NCBI RefSeq assembly: GCF_029525575.1 | Contig: NZ_JAPDIA010000008.1 | Coordinates: 930,001 to 994,000 of the forward strand | DNA length: 64,000 bases | Direction of reading: 5' to 3' | Source of the DNA: Cohnella rhizosphaerae | GTDB lineage: Bacteria > Bacillota > Bacilli > Paenibacillales > Paenibacillaceae | In this document: in pieces, positions 1-9,014 of the stretch | Numbering within the stretch: the stretch's first letter is position 1 | Layout of the letters: every line of letters starts with the position of its first letter | Notes under the pieces: generated by a model | The model's input: only the letters and a program-made list of their open reading frames with translations | What the model was told of the DNA's origin: nothing | Databases searched by the model: none | Translations under genes and position numbers: made by a program

Positions 1-254
1 ATCACGACGTCGCCGAGATCATTCATATTACGGCAGGCGAGGTCAAGCTGCTGCGCGACGGGACCTGGACGCTGTACAAAGCGGGAGATACCTTCCACGT
101 GCCGGCCGGCGTCATCCATTCCGTCGCATGCGTCGGCGATTCGCCGAGCGAGCAGATCAGCATTTTCCTGCCCGTGGAAGCCGTTGCGCCCAAGAACGCC
201 TACTTCAATACGCACCTCGTCGAAGACGTCTATACCGATAAGCTCGGATCATGA
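1..254 (+). CDS. Cupin-domain protein, C-terminal part (runs off the left edge)
   Basis: The frame is open from the window edge and ends with TGA at 252-254, leaving 83 residues. The visible part has a single-domain cupin pattern: a short beta segment with EIIHITAGEV, then the second cupin motif-like stretch KAGDTFHVPAGVIHS, where the His could be a metal ligand. The start lies outside the window. The stop overlaps the start of the next gene (ATGA at 251-254), so the two genes are probably co-translated. A cupin next to a PucR-type regulator suggests a small metabolic or sensing role, but the substrate cannot be told. Confidence 0.75.
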   Translation, partial: HDVAEIIHITAGEVKLLRDGTWTLYKAGDTFHVPAGVIHSVACVGDSPSEQISIFLPVEAVAPKNAYFNTHLVEDVYTDKLGS

Positions 255-1872
255 TTAACGACACGTTGGCCTTCACCTGCCGCGATCTGCTGCTCATTCC
301 GAATCTGCAAGGCGCGACCGTTCGCGCGGGTCATAAGGGGATGGATCGGGCGGTCAATCGGGTCAACGTCATGGAAGTGCCCGACGTGATCGATTGGGTG
401 CGGCCCGGCGAGTTTCTCGTGACGAGCGGCTTTCCTTTTCGCGACAATCCGGATCGTATCGCCGAGATGATCCCGCAGCTCGCGGAACGAGGCGTAGCCG
501 CATTAGGCATCAAGACGCGAAGATATATCGAGGAGATCCCCCCCGTCCGTGCTGGAGATGGCCGATCAATTCGACATTCCGCTCATCGAGCTGCCGCTCC
601 CGACCTCCTTCTCCGATGTCGTCCGCGAGGTCATGGAGCGGGTGCTGGTCCAGGAAGCGAGACATTTGACGCTGCTTCAATTCAGATACCAGAAGCTGTC
701 CAAGAAGCTGCTGCACGGGGGGAGGCATCGAGGAATTTCTGGGCGAGCTGGACGAGACGCTGTCGAACCCGGTCGTGTTGATGGACGACGCCAATCAGCT
801 TTATTTTTCGCCGACGGCTAGAAGTCTCTTCCCGGGAAACGAGGACTCCGACGAGTGGGCCAGGCTCAGCCACGACATCGAGCTGGGCGTCAGCCTGATG
901 ACCGTAGGCGACCGGCGCATACGCGTATACATCTCGAACGAAGACGGCAAGGGCAATGCTTGCAGCCTGCTGCTGCTCGAGTGGAACCGGGAGCTGGACG
1001 ACGCGGACAAGCTGACGCTGGATCGCATCGGCGTGCTGGTCAGCCTGGAGCTGGCCAATCTGCATGCGAGGCGGGAGGTCGAATCCAAGTACGTCGATCA
1101 GTTTTTGCAGGACTGGCTAACCGGGCGCATCGTCGCCATTCAGGACATTGAGGCAAGGGCGGACGCCTGCGGATGCCGGATCGCCCGCAACGGCGCGTAC
1201 AGCGCGGTATACGTCAGGCTGTCCGACAGCCATGCGAGTCCGAAGCTGCTGACCAAGGCGATCAAGCAGTTCCGCCGGTTCGGCACGGAGCGGGACGGCA
1301 TCTGGGCCACGCAGCTCGACGGACATATGGCGCTGCTCCTCTCCCATGAGAAGGCGGAGCATCTGGACCGACAGCTCGAGAAATGTCTGTATCGGCTGAC
1401 GCACCTGCTTGGACTGGACGCCAAGGCGGACGTTTCCTTTTGCATCGGCGATCCTGTCGACGCAGCGGACGAGGTAAGGCGCAGCTGCGAGCAAGCGCGC
1501 AAAATCCATTTTATCAGCTCGATCTGCGGCATTCGCGACGCCCATATCCGGTACGACCAGCTTGGCGTCTATCAGCTGCTTTATTTGCTGCCGGCGTCCG
1601 AGCAGGTCAAGGAATATCTCGACCGCAACGTCAAGCCGATCGTCGACTATGACAGCAAGCACAATACGCAGCTGCTCAAAACGCTGCAATGTTACCTGCA
1701 GCACAACGAGAACGGCAAGCTGACGGCGGAGGCGCTATTTTCGCACTACAACACGATCGCCTACCGGATCGAACGCGCGTACGAGCTGCTCGGGCTCGAC
1801 CCGGAAAAGGTGAACGACCGGCTGCAGCTTCACTTGGCCGTCAAGCTGTACGAGATGAGGCAGGGGCGCTAG
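251..1872 (+). CDS. PucR family transcriptional regulator (two frameshifts)
   Basis: The reconstructed protein is about 539 residues. The N-terminus (from DLLLIPNLQGATV to PGEFLVTSGFPF) matches the PucR-type purine-catabolism regulator domain. The C-terminus (LLKTLQCYLQHNENG through YRIERAYELLGLDP) is the PucR-type helix-turn-helix, with a middle GGDEF-like/CdaR region. Three frames must be joined: 251-about 540, about 540-720 and about 720-1872. The breaks sit at a C7 run (538-544) and a G6 run (717-722); removing one base at each restores a single frame. PucR regulators usually respond to nitrogen compounds or alternative substrates. The gene is coupled to the upstream cupin gene by an ATGA overlap. 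The target genes are unknown. Confidence 0.85.
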
Positions 1873-1916
1873 AAGTCGGAGCGACCGGGCAATCATGCAA
1901 AGCTTTCATAGGGACA

Positions 1917-1955
1917 GCAAAAAAGAATCCGGCCGTGAGTCGGATTCTTTTTTGC
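1917..1955. terminator. Bidirectional terminator between the PucR-type gene and the MocR-type gene
   Basis: A 15-bp perfect stem (1917-1931 with 1941-1955) has a 9-nt loop. The stem carries A6 on one side and T6 on the other, so it can end transcription from both convergent genes. Confidence 0.9.
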
Positions 1956-1968
1956 CTTTTCCGGCAAA

Positions 1969-3375
1969 TCAAATGCGCTGCTCGCGAAAAGAATGGCTTG
2001 TCGGCTTTGCGATCCGCAGTTTTTGCATTTCTCGGGCGATCGCCGCGATACCGGCGTCGATCGCTTGCTCGTTCGCCCGCATGACGCTGAGGCGGATCAT
2101 CCGATCGTGCCGGAAAGCCGGCAGCAGAAGACGGTCGACGTTCATCGTCAAGACCCCTTCGGCTTCGAGCCGCTCGCAAAGCTTCGAAGCGGACACCTGC
2201 TCAGGCAGCGCAAGCGTGGCAAACACGCCGCTCTCCGGTACTTGTATGGCCGCCTCCGAAGGGAGCGCACGCCTGCAAGCGGACTGTAAGGCCGACATCC
2301 GTGCCGAATAGAGCTTGCGCAATCGCTTCGTATGACTCGCGAACATGCCGCTTGCGATATAGAGCTCGAGCGCGCCCTGCGACAACGCCGGCGTGAACAA
2401 ATCCGCCGCTTGCTTGTACCGGTGAAAAGCGGCGGCGAGCTTTTTCGGCAGCGCGACGGCGCCTAACCGAAGTCCCGGCAGCATGACCTTCGAAAAGCTT
2501 TTGACATAGATCACATGCGCTTCCCGATCATAGGCAAACATCGGATCCGCTTTTCCGTCGGGATCCAGATCGGCCAAATAATCGTCTTCGATCACGTAAA
2601 CGTCGTATTGGGCCGCCAGCCTGACGATCGCCTGCTTCTGTTCCTTCGAATAGGAGCAGCCGAGCGGATTGTGAAACCGGGACACCGTATAGAAGCATTT
2701 GATGTTGTTATGCTGAAAATGCCGTTCCAATTCCTCCAGATTGATTCCATCCCATGCGCGTTCGATCCCGATCATCGTTATTCCCTTTACTCCGGCTGCC
2801 TGCATCGCTCCGAAATAGGTCGGCTGCTCGATGAGAACATTCGTTTTTCCGTTCGGAAACGGCATTTCGACCAGCAAGCTGAGCGCCTGATGGGACCCGG
2901 ACACGACAAAAATATCCTCCGTTTTCGCAAACACTTGATCATCGGCAAAATGACGGGTGAGGGTGGACCGAAGCGTTAATAACCCCTGCGTATCGCCATA
3001 AGCGAATAAATCGTCTCGATAGCGCTCGATCGCCTGCGTTAAACATTGCTGCACGTCCAAGTACGGCATCCAGTCTCCCTCGGGCGACGCGGAGCGCATA
3101 TCGATCGGCAGTCCAACCGGTGCCGGCGAGGAGGGGGAAGCGGTGGAATCGAGCAAAAAATAGCCGCTTTTCGGAACTGCGTAAACGAGATGACGACGTT
3201 CTAATTCCGCATAGGCTCGTAAAATCGTGTTTTTGCTGCAGCCATACGTTTCGGTGAGCTTGCGGATGGACGGAAGCTTATCGCCCGGCTTTAATCGGCC
3301 GTCCTTAGATTGCCTGGTAAGCTCGTCGACGACGAACTCAAACTTAAGTTGACGATCGTCCTGACGCGACACCAT
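1969..3375 (-). CDS. MocR/GabR-type regulator: GntR helix-turn-helix fused to PLP aminotransferase
   Basis: 468 residues. Residues about 8-75 form a GntR winged helix (SIRKLTETYGCSKNTILRAY), followed by a linker. Residues about 90-450 form a class I aminotransferase fold with HNPLG near 236, EDDY at 263-266 and the PLP lysine in SFSK at about 296. In this family PLP-bound effectors, often amino acids, GABA or pyridoxal phosphate, control DNA binding. The start has an AGAGGAG ribosome site 11 nt upstream. The gene is divergent from the GNAT gene at 3509, and a perfect palindrome lies 19 nt upstream of its start, which suggests autoregulation and possible control of the neighbour. It could have retained aminotransferase activity, but the fusion argues for a regulator. 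Confidence 0.92.
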   Translation of the reverse strand: MVSRQDDRQLKFEFVVDELTRQSKDGRLKPGDKLPSIRKLTETYGCSKNTILRAYAELERRHLVYAVPKSGYFLLDSTASPSSPAPVGLPIDMRSASPEGDWMPYLDVQQCLTQAIERYRDDLFAYGDTQGLLTLRSTLTRHFADDQVFAKTEDIFVVSGSHQALSLLVEMPFPNGKTNVLIEQPTYFGAMQAAGVKGITMIGIERAWDGINLEELERHFQHNNIKCFYTVSRFHNPLGCSYSKEQKQAIVRLAAQYDVYVIEDDYLADLDPDGKADPMFAYDREAHVIYVKSFSKVMLPGLRLGAVALPKKLAAAFHRYKQAADLFTPALSQGALELYIASGMFASHTKRLRKLYSARMSALQSACRRALPSEAAIQVPESGVFATLALPEQVSASKLCERLEAEGVLTMNVDRLLLPAFRHDRMIRLSVMRANEQAIDAGIAAIAREMQKLRIAKPTSHSFREQRI

Positions 3376-3393
3376 CTATGCTTTCGCTCCTCT

Positions 3394-3409
3394 TCTGTAC
3401 CCGTACAGA
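3394..3409. promoter_or_regulatory. Candidate operator of the MocR-type regulator
   Basis: TCTGTAC-CC-GTACAGA is a perfect inverted repeat with 7-bp arms, lying between the divergent regulator and acetyltransferase genes and downstream of the regulator -10 box. The spacing and GT/AC cores resemble GntR-superfamily sites. Binding is an inference. Confidence 0.55.
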
Positions 3410-3445
3410 CAATCGGTTTAATGGAAGACATGTCGTTCGTTTCTT

Positions 3446-3451
3446 ATTATA
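3446..3451 (-). promoter_or_regulatory. -10 box for the MocR-type gene
   Basis: On the minus strand this reads TATAAT. No good -35 box is visible at 17 bp. The implied leader of about 65 nt would contain the palindrome at 3394-3409. Confidence 0.4.
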
Positions 3452-3508
3452 CTTCAGATAAAGATTGAATTATCGTCGAAATTAGAGGATCAGATTGGAG
3501 TGTTAACG

Positions 3509-3919
3509 ATGGACTGCAACATGGACGGGTACAGATTTAGCGACGATAAGACGCTGCTTCAAATGGACCGCATCCTGAACTGGTTAGCGGATTCGTACTG
3601 GGCCAACGCGCGCAGCAGCGGACAAATCGAACGGAGCATCGAGCAATCGATGTGCATCGGCGCCTATGAGGAAGGTTCGGGCAGACAAGCGGGCTTCATG
3701 CGAATCATTACGGATTATGCCACGTTCGCTTGGATATGCGATGTGATCGTAGATCCGGGGGACCGGGGAAAAGGGCTCGGAAAAAATCTGGTGCGCGTAT
3801 TGGTTGCGCATCCGAGCCTGCAGGGGGTTCACATGGGGCTCAACACGCGGGATGCACACGGGTTATACGAACAATACGGATTCGAGCGGTTTGAGACGAT
3901 GAGGCGCTTTGCCCGATAG
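3509..3919 (+). CDS. GNAT family N-acetyltransferase
   Basis: 136 residues. The GNAT acetyl-CoA-binding signature is present (VIVDPGDRGKGLGKNLV), followed by the typical C-terminal LYEQYGFERFETM. I chose the ATG at 3509 over the in-frame GTG at 3500, because the GGAG ribosome site (3497-3500) sits 8 nt before the ATG and overlaps the GTG. The substrate is unknown. The gene is divergent from the MocR-type regulator and may be its target. Downstream, 3920-4128 has no confident gene apart from a small ORF candidate. Confidence 0.85.
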   Translation: MDCNMDGYRFSDDKTLLQMDRILNWLADSYWANARSSGQIERSIEQSMCIGAYEEGSGRQAGFMRIITDYATFAWICDVIVDPGDRGKGLGKNLVRVLVAHPSLQGVHMGLNTRDAHGLYEQYGFERFETMRRFAR

Positions 3920-4060
3920 GCGCTTCCTTGACGGACAACGCATTTTTCCGCAACGCCCCCCTTTCAACAACGTCTAAAGGAGGGAAGCGAAACGCCGGAT
4001 CGAAAGGAGTAATATACGAGCTGATTCAAAAAAAACGCTCCGCCGGCCGCACCGACTAAG

Positions 4061-4126
4061 ATGGGCAACTCCAAAGCCAATCTTAGCAAGCTGAACGGCT
4101 TCAAGCTTGGAAGACCGGAGGAATAA
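4061..4126 (+). other. Possible small ORF, maybe the end of a longer frameshifted small protein
   Basis: The ATG ORF has 21 codons and ends KLNGFKLGRPEE. The same frame extends upstream through about 12 more residues (KKNAPPAAPTK) to an A8 run at 4028-4035. Removing one A joins it to the upstream frame YELIQKK, which follows an AAAGGAG site at 4003-4009. No ATG/GTG/TTG start is seen right after that site, so the start is unclear. It sits directly before the terminator at 4129-4165. I do not recognise the sequence, and this may be chance. Confidence 0.25.
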
Positions 4127-4128
4127 AT

Positions 4129-4165
4129 GCAAAAAGGACGACGCCGCGGCGCCGTCCTTTTTTGC
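4129..4165. terminator. Terminator after the MATE gene (bidirectional)
   Basis: GCAAAAAGGACGACGCC pairs with GGCGCCGTCCTTTTTTGC, with one mismatch in the stem. A- and T-tracts flank both sides, so it serves the MATE gene on the minus strand and any plus-strand transcript from 3509. Confidence 0.85.
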
Positions 4166-4171
4166 ATGCAA

Positions 4172-5533
4172 TCAATGCGACACCATCGCGGGCGCCGACG
4201 CCTTCCCCGACTTGACGCGGGCTTTGCTCCAGTCCAGCTTGACGTATCGCCAGCCGTTGGCCAGCGCGGCAAACACCATGTTGCCGCAGAGCGCGATCCA
4301 GGCGCCGACCTGGCCATAGTCCAGCACGACCGTCAGCAGCAGCGTACAAGGAATGAAGATAATCCAGTTCAGGACGAACGCCACGCGGGACAGATACGTC
4401 GTATCGCCGATGCCGCGCAGTCCGCCGCCGAAAATAATGCCCGTCGTATTGAACAATTGGATAAATGCCGCGAGATGAATGAGCGGCACGACGGCCATAT
4501 AGACGGCTCGCTCGGGGGTATACAGCTTTGCGATCGGCAAGGCGAAGACGAACATGAGAATCGAGATGAGCACCATCAGGAGCAGACCCAGCAAGACCGT
4601 CATCAGGCCGAATCGCTTCGCTTCCGCGTGATGTCCTTTCCCGATTTCTTGTCCGGTGCCGATCGTGGCAGCCGCGCCGAAGCCGTTCGAAGGCATGAAC
4701 CCGAAGGACAAAATGTTCAAGGCGATCTCGTTCGCCGCGATGGCGACCGTCCCCAAGCGAGAGATGCACATCGTGAATACGAGCATGCCCAGGCTGTTGG
4801 ACATTTCCATCATGCTGAGCTTGGCGCTCTCGAATACCATCAGCTTGACCTGCTTCCGATCGAATCGCTCGAAGCTTCGGGTCAGCAGCGTAGCGTTCAA
4901 GTAGCCGAAATAAACCCACACGCACATGCCGGCCGTGACGATCTCAGCGATCAAGATGCTCCAAGCGGCGCCTTGAAGCCCCAGGTCCGGAAAGCCGTAC
5001 TTGCCGTAGGCCAACACATACGTCAACACGACGACCAGGCCGCTGTTGATCAGCGCGATCGTCATCGGCGTCTTGGTGTCGCCGATCGCTCGAAGATAAG
5101 CGAAGAATGCGCCGCTAAAAATGCCGAAAATGAGTGCGATCATGCGAATCATGACATAATCGGAGCCAAGTGCGACGATCTCGTCGTTCAGTCCCATCGC
5201 GCTCAGGATGAGTTCGGGCGCAAGCAAGCTGCCCGCCAGCAAAATGACGCCGAGTATGCCTGTCATCGCCAACGCGATTTGCATTCGCTGATTGGCGAGT
5301 CGCATCTCGCCGGAGCCGTAGTTCTGAGCGACCAGATAGTTGATCGCGTTCTGTATGCCGGCGCATAGCGCCCACATGTTGTAGATGAGAATGTTCGTCA
5401 CGCCTACGACCGCGATCGCGGCCGCGCCCAGCTTCCCGACAATCATCAATACGAGCAAGCCCGTAAATGTCATCGATGAAAACGTAGCGATAGATGGTAG
5501 CGCTAGGTGTAAAATTCTTTTCGCCAACTGCAC
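4172..5533 (-). CDS. MATE family multidrug/toxin exporter
   Basis: 453 residues, the usual length for the family. It has two MatE halves and about 12 hydrophobic helices, beginning RILHLALPSIATFSS, with AYLRAIGDTKTPM in the middle and GGGLRGIGDTTYLS in the second half. These GDT loops are typical of MATE proteins. It would export cationic drugs or metabolites in exchange for Na+ or H+. The start is GTG (complement of 5531-5533), preceded by AGGAGG with 9-nt spacing. A TATAAT -10 box lies at 5602-5607 on the minus strand. It is monocistronic and the substrate is not predictable. Confidence 0.93.
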   Translation of the reverse strand: MQLAKRILHLALPSIATFSSMTFTGLLVLMIVGKLGAAAIAVVGVTNILIYNMWALCAGIQNAINYLVAQNYGSGEMRLANQRMQIALAMTGILGVILLAGSLLAPELILSAMGLNDEIVALGSDYVMIRMIALIFGIFSGAFFAYLRAIGDTKTPMTIALINSGLVVVLTYVLAYGKYGFPDLGLQGAAWSILIAEIVTAGMCVWVYFGYLNATLLTRSFERFDRKQVKLMVFESAKLSMMEMSNSLGMLVFTMCISRLGTVAIAANEIALNILSFGFMPSNGFGAAATIGTGQEIGKGHHAEAKRFGLMTVLLGLLLMVLISILMFVFALPIAKLYTPERAVYMAVVPLIHLAAFIQLFNTTGIIFGGGLRGIGDTTYLSRVAFVLNWIIFIPCTLLLTVVLDYGQVGAWIALCGNMVFAALANGWRYVKLDWSKARVKSGKASAPAMVSH

Positions 5534-5828
5534 TTCTTTTTGCCTCCTGCCTGTTGTTGTCGCGTTGAAAGGTGATTCGTATCAAGGCAGACGTAAGCTC
5601 TATTATAAACGGGTGTTTAACTCGATTCCTAGCGGGATTTGCAACCTTTTTTCATATGTTTGCAACTAGTTTTGACTTTGTTGTAGAAAGGAAACAATCA
5701 GGCTGCGTATTCGAAGCGGGCGAGGGAAAAGGTAGATCTTGGTGGCATAGTTGATGGTTCGCACGAGTGATTCAACTTTTTCCTGATTATGGTACGTTTA
5801 ATAAAAACGTCCATGGGAGTGAAGTAAA
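5534..5828. promoter_or_regulatory. Divergent intergenic region between the MATE gene and the secreted Fn3 gene
   Basis: No gene is seen. It holds the MATE -10 box (minus strand TATAAT, 5602-5607) and a 6-bp inverted repeat ACGTTT-AATAA-AAACGT at 5794-5810, just upstream of the ribosome site of the next gene. The region is more AT-rich than the surrounding genes. Confidence 0.4.
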
Positions 5829-8015
5829 ATGGATCGAAGGTTCCTGTTTCTGATCGGCTCGGCATTGGTGCTTGCGCTGACCGTGTTCTTCCAGACAACG
5901 CGTGAAGCTGAAGCCGCTTCATCGGCGATCTCGTCGGACATTGCGGACGAGCCTCCGGTCATAACGCGCCTGGAGCCGGCAAGCGATCATGCCGTGATCC
6001 GAAGCAATAGCCTGCAAGTCCTTGCCGAAGCCGAAGACGACCTTGCGCAGCCTTCGTTTTTGGTGCAGATTGGCAGAGATCTCCGGTATCCGGATATCGT
6101 CGAGAGCGACCAGGGAGCGGGCCGGTTCGATCGCGTATACGATGTGACGCGTTACGATGGCAAGTCGCTGAATATTCAATATTCCATATCGGATGGCAGG
6201 CTTCCCGACGGCGAAGACAATCGACGGGTTAACGTGAAGCGTACCGTTCATATCGAATCCAGCCCTGCGTTGGCCGAGACGGATCGCGAACCCGACGCGC
6301 AGATTCTGGACGCGGATGCGTCCCGTCTGCTGCTGCTCCGCAACGGGGCGTTGATCGTCAAGGAGCGAATGAACGGCACGGAGACCGAACTTTTAGAGGG
6401 CGTTACGACCGATAGGTCGGACGGATTTAAACTCACGCCCGCCGGCGCCGTTTTCTTAATTGACACGGGTTGGTATGAATTGAAACTCTTTTGGTGGAAC
6501 GGAGAGTCGCTCATGTCCATTCCGCTGGAGTCGGGAGCGGTCTGGCAGGCGAGAGGGAACTATATCGCGTGCTCGGACGCTGGGACGCTTCATTGGATCG
6601 ATACCGCGGCCGGAACAGTACGCCATATTCCATACGCATACGATCTGAACTTCGAGCTGGAGCCGGGCGGCACGCTTCTTCTGGAGCCAAGCGGCAACGA
6701 CGGGCACAATGACGACATTGTACGTTACGATCCTTTAACCGGCAGCGCGACGACCGCCTTCTCGTATCCGGGTGCGCCGCGCGGTCCGGTGACCGACGGC
6801 AGCGCCATATTGTTCACCCTGAACGACGGCCGATTGATGAAATTCGCGGATGGGACGGTAACCGAAGTGAATGCCGGAACGGTTGGCGAACGGCGGTCGC
6901 CCCATAAAGACTATGAAATCAACGAGGGCTGGATCGCCTTCCGGAAGCCGGATGCAGGTTCGGAAGGACAGCTTTATTTGCAATCCCCGGAAGGTACGGC
7001 GACCCAAGCCACGAACTTCGATTCGAATGCCGACATTCATTGTTTAGACGGCTCGGGTACCTTGATCTTTAACCGCGATGGCCAATTGTACCGATACGAC
7101 CGGGAAATCAACAATTCGACACGAATCGCAGGAGCCGCCGGCGTCGTCCGATGGATCGACGGTCAGCTTCGCTATTTGCTGGGGGATACGATCTTTGCCG
7201 TACAGCAGCAACCGCCAGAAGATACCGAAGCGCCGGCATGGCCCGAGGGGGACGTGCTGACCTTTTCCCATGCCACGTATTCGAGCGCAGCCCTTCGTTG
7301 GCAGCAGGCTGCCGATGAGGGAGGCGTGTCCAAGTATTTGCTCTACCAGAACGATCAACTGCTGGCGACCTTGAGCGGAACCGCGAACAGCTATGAAGCG
7401 CAAGCATTATCTCCCAAATCGACTTACCTTTTTTCGCTGGTCGCCGTCGATGCCGCAGGCAACGAAAGCGAGAAAAAAACCGCAGCGATCGTCACCGTCG
7501 TCTATCAGCCGGTCCCCAAGCCGGAAACGCTGCTTTACAGCTTCGAAGGTACGATACTCGACTTTGACCAAAAACGTATTTTATGGAAGCAGTCCGGCAA
7601 TAACGCCCTTTGGCTTTACGACCGGATCGATAAAAGCCAAGTCAAGATTTACGAGGCTAGCGGGTCCTCAAGCATGATCACGAAAGGCGGATTGTCCGTC
7701 GAAGGCGTCGTATACACGTTAACGGCAGACGGTTCGCCGACGACGTATGAATGGAAAAACGGCGCCGTCGTCCACGAATGGGAAGGGGAAGGACAATCCC
7801 ATTATCAAACTAGAGGACTGCCGGACGGCAAGGCGTTGTATAAGGTCGATGGCAAGACGTACTTGTACGACGTCCAAGAAGGGAAGATTATATATTCGCT
7901 TGGCGGCACGGGAAGCGTACAATACCGGGAGCATAGGTTCGGCGGTTCGGGAGAGCAGCCCTATCGGATAGACGCGTGGTATCGCATGGATGGCGGTTCA
8001 TTGTACGGGGTGTGA
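5829..8015 (+). CDS. Secreted protein with fibronectin type III domain
   Basis: 728 residues. The N-terminus is a signal peptide: a basic MDRR, then a hydrophobic core, then a likely cut after AEA near residue 29. An N-terminal beta-rich segment (VITRLEP, EAEDD) follows. The middle is a long region of repeating YDPLTG/YDRE-type strands that could be a beta-propeller. At about residues 470-560 there is a clear fibronectin III domain (EAPAWPEGDVLTF to VVAVDAAGNESEKK type strands). No enzymatic motif is recognised. It may be a cell-surface or extracellular binding protein. It stands alone, with a terminator at 8104-8126. The GGGAGTGAAG ribosome site supports the start. Confidence 0.7.
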   Translation: MDRRFLFLIGSALVLALTVFFQTTREAEAASSAISSDIADEPPVITRLEPASDHAVIRSNSLQVLAEAEDDLAQPSFLVQIGRDLRYPDIVESDQGAGRFDRVYDVTRYDGKSLNIQYSISDGRLPDGEDNRRVNVKRTVHIESSPALAETDREPDAQILDADASRLLLLRNGALIVKERMNGTETELLEGVTTDRSDGFKLTPAGAVFLIDTGWYELKLFWWNGESLMSIPLESGAVWQARGNYIACSDAGTLHWIDTAAGTVRHIPYAYDLNFELEPGGTLLLEPSGNDGHNDDIVRYDPLTGSATTAFSYPGAPRGPVTDGSAILFTLNDGRLMKFADGTVTEVNAGTVGERRSPHKDYEINEGWIAFRKPDAGSEGQLYLQSPEGTATQATNFDSNADIHCLDGSGTLIFNRDGQLYRYDREINNSTRIAGAAGVVRWIDGQLRYLLGDTIFAVQQQPPEDTEAPAWPEGDVLTFSHATYSSAALRWQQAADEGGVSKYLLYQNDQLLATLSGTANSYEAQALSPKSTYLFSLVAVDAAGNESEKKTAAIVTVVYQPVPKPETLLYSFEGTILDFDQKRILWKQSGNNALWLYDRIDKSQVKIYEASGSSSMITKGGLSVEGVVYTLTADGSPTTYEWKNGAVVHEWEGEGQSHYQTRGLPDGKALYKVDGKTYLYDVQEGKIIYSLGGTGSVQYREHRFGGSGEQPYRIDAWYRMDGGSLYGV

Positions 8016-8101
8016 ATTTAACTTGTCAAAAACGGATGCGGCAAATGCCGTACAATTGGAATATTGCGCAATCGAGTGCCATAAAGGACAACGCTTTTTT
8101 C

Positions 8102-8129
8102 TTGCCCGACCTGTTCGGGCTTTTATAAT
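8102..8129 (+). promoter_or_regulatory. Terminator overlapping a promoter for the amino acid operon
   Basis: GCCCGA-loop-TCGGGC (8104-8120) followed by TTTT is a short terminator for the Fn3 gene. The same stretch offers TTGCCC (8102-8107), a 16-bp spacer and TATAAT (8124-8129), a plausible sigma-A promoter for the operon starting at 8199. Confidence 0.5.
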
Positions 8130-8198
8130 TATAGATAGGAGAAAAAGGTCACTTCACATCGTCCCTTGCGTCCTATTCGCTTGAAAAGGAATGAACTT

Positions 8199-9014
8199 AT
8201 GAATCGTAACGAGACAATTTCTTATAGGCCGCTCACACACGTTAAGGAGCTTCATTCGGCCGTAGAACTGCAGAAGACAGCGTGGTCGCAGGACACGATT
8301 ACTTCAATGCCTCAAATGCAAGCCGCCATCCTGCATGGCGGCTCAGTGATCGGAGCGTTCCACGAGAGCAGGCTGATTGGGTTTAACTATGGATTTGCCG
8401 GCTATGACGGACAAGTAACGTATCTTGCTTCGCATATGATGGCGATTCATCCGGATTATCGAGATAAAGGTATAGGCATGCAGCTTAAACTTGAGCAACG
8501 TTTGTGGGCGATACAATACGGATACCGGAAGATTGTTTGGACGTATGACCCATTCGAAGCGCGCAACGGGTATTTAAACCTCGCCAAGTTGGGAGGAATC
8601 GTGAGTCGCTTCCTTCCTTCGTTTTACGGAGAGGATTCAAATGGACTGGCGATCGACCGCTTCATGGTCGAATGGGAGATTCTCTCCGAGCGTGTCGTCA
8701 GCGCGATTGCCAATCCGAACGAAGTATCGGCCGAATTCGGCGATTACCCTGAATTATTCGTTTTGCAATCGGACGGGAACCGAATCGCAGGAATTCGAAA
8801 TTCCAATCAAATTCTGGATAACATATCCGGATGTTCGATACCCGTGCCTAGATCCGGAAAGCTGCTCAAACGGGAACAGCCCGATCTTTTTGCCGCTTGG
8901 CACAATCATTTGCGCGAGCATGTCGCCGAAGCATTTAGCCGGGGATTTCAAGTCGTGAATCTCGTTCGAACGAACGGGCACAGCCATCATTATTTGCTTG
9001 AGGCCCGTCGATGA
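8199..9014 (+). CDS. GNAT acyltransferase (COG3375-like), first gene of N-acyl amino acid operon
   Basis: 271 residues. The acetyl-CoA-binding GNAT motif is MMAIHPDYRDKGIGMQLK, followed by WTYDPFEARNGYLNLAKLGG, characteristic of the COG3375 group often found next to N-acylamino acid racemase genes. The ATG at 8199 is preferred over an upstream TTG because AAAAGGA precedes it by 8 nt. In the Geobacillus kaustophilus pathway a GNAT enzyme N-succinylates D-amino acids; the same role is inferred here. Its stop overlaps the next start (ATGA 9011-9014), indicating translational coupling with the M20 deacylase. Confidence 0.8.
   Translation: MNRNETISYRPLTHVKELHSAVELQKTAWSQDTITSMPQMQAAILHGGSVIGAFHESRLIGFNYGFAGYDGQVTYLASHMMAIHPDYRDKGIGMQLKLEQRLWAIQYGYRKIVWTYDPFEARNGYLNLAKLGGIVSRFLPSFYGEDSNGLAIDRFMVEWEILSERVVSAIANPNEVSAEFGDYPELFVLQSDGNRIAGIRNSNQILDNISGCSIPVPRSGKLLKREQPDLFAAWHNHLREHVAEAFSRGFQVVNLVRTNGHSHHYLLEARR

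Noticed and set aside
4127..5368. Long plus-strand frame opposite the MATE gene
   Set aside because: Its composition is Asp/His/Arg-rich with no recognisable domain, and the MATE protein on the other strand is certain.
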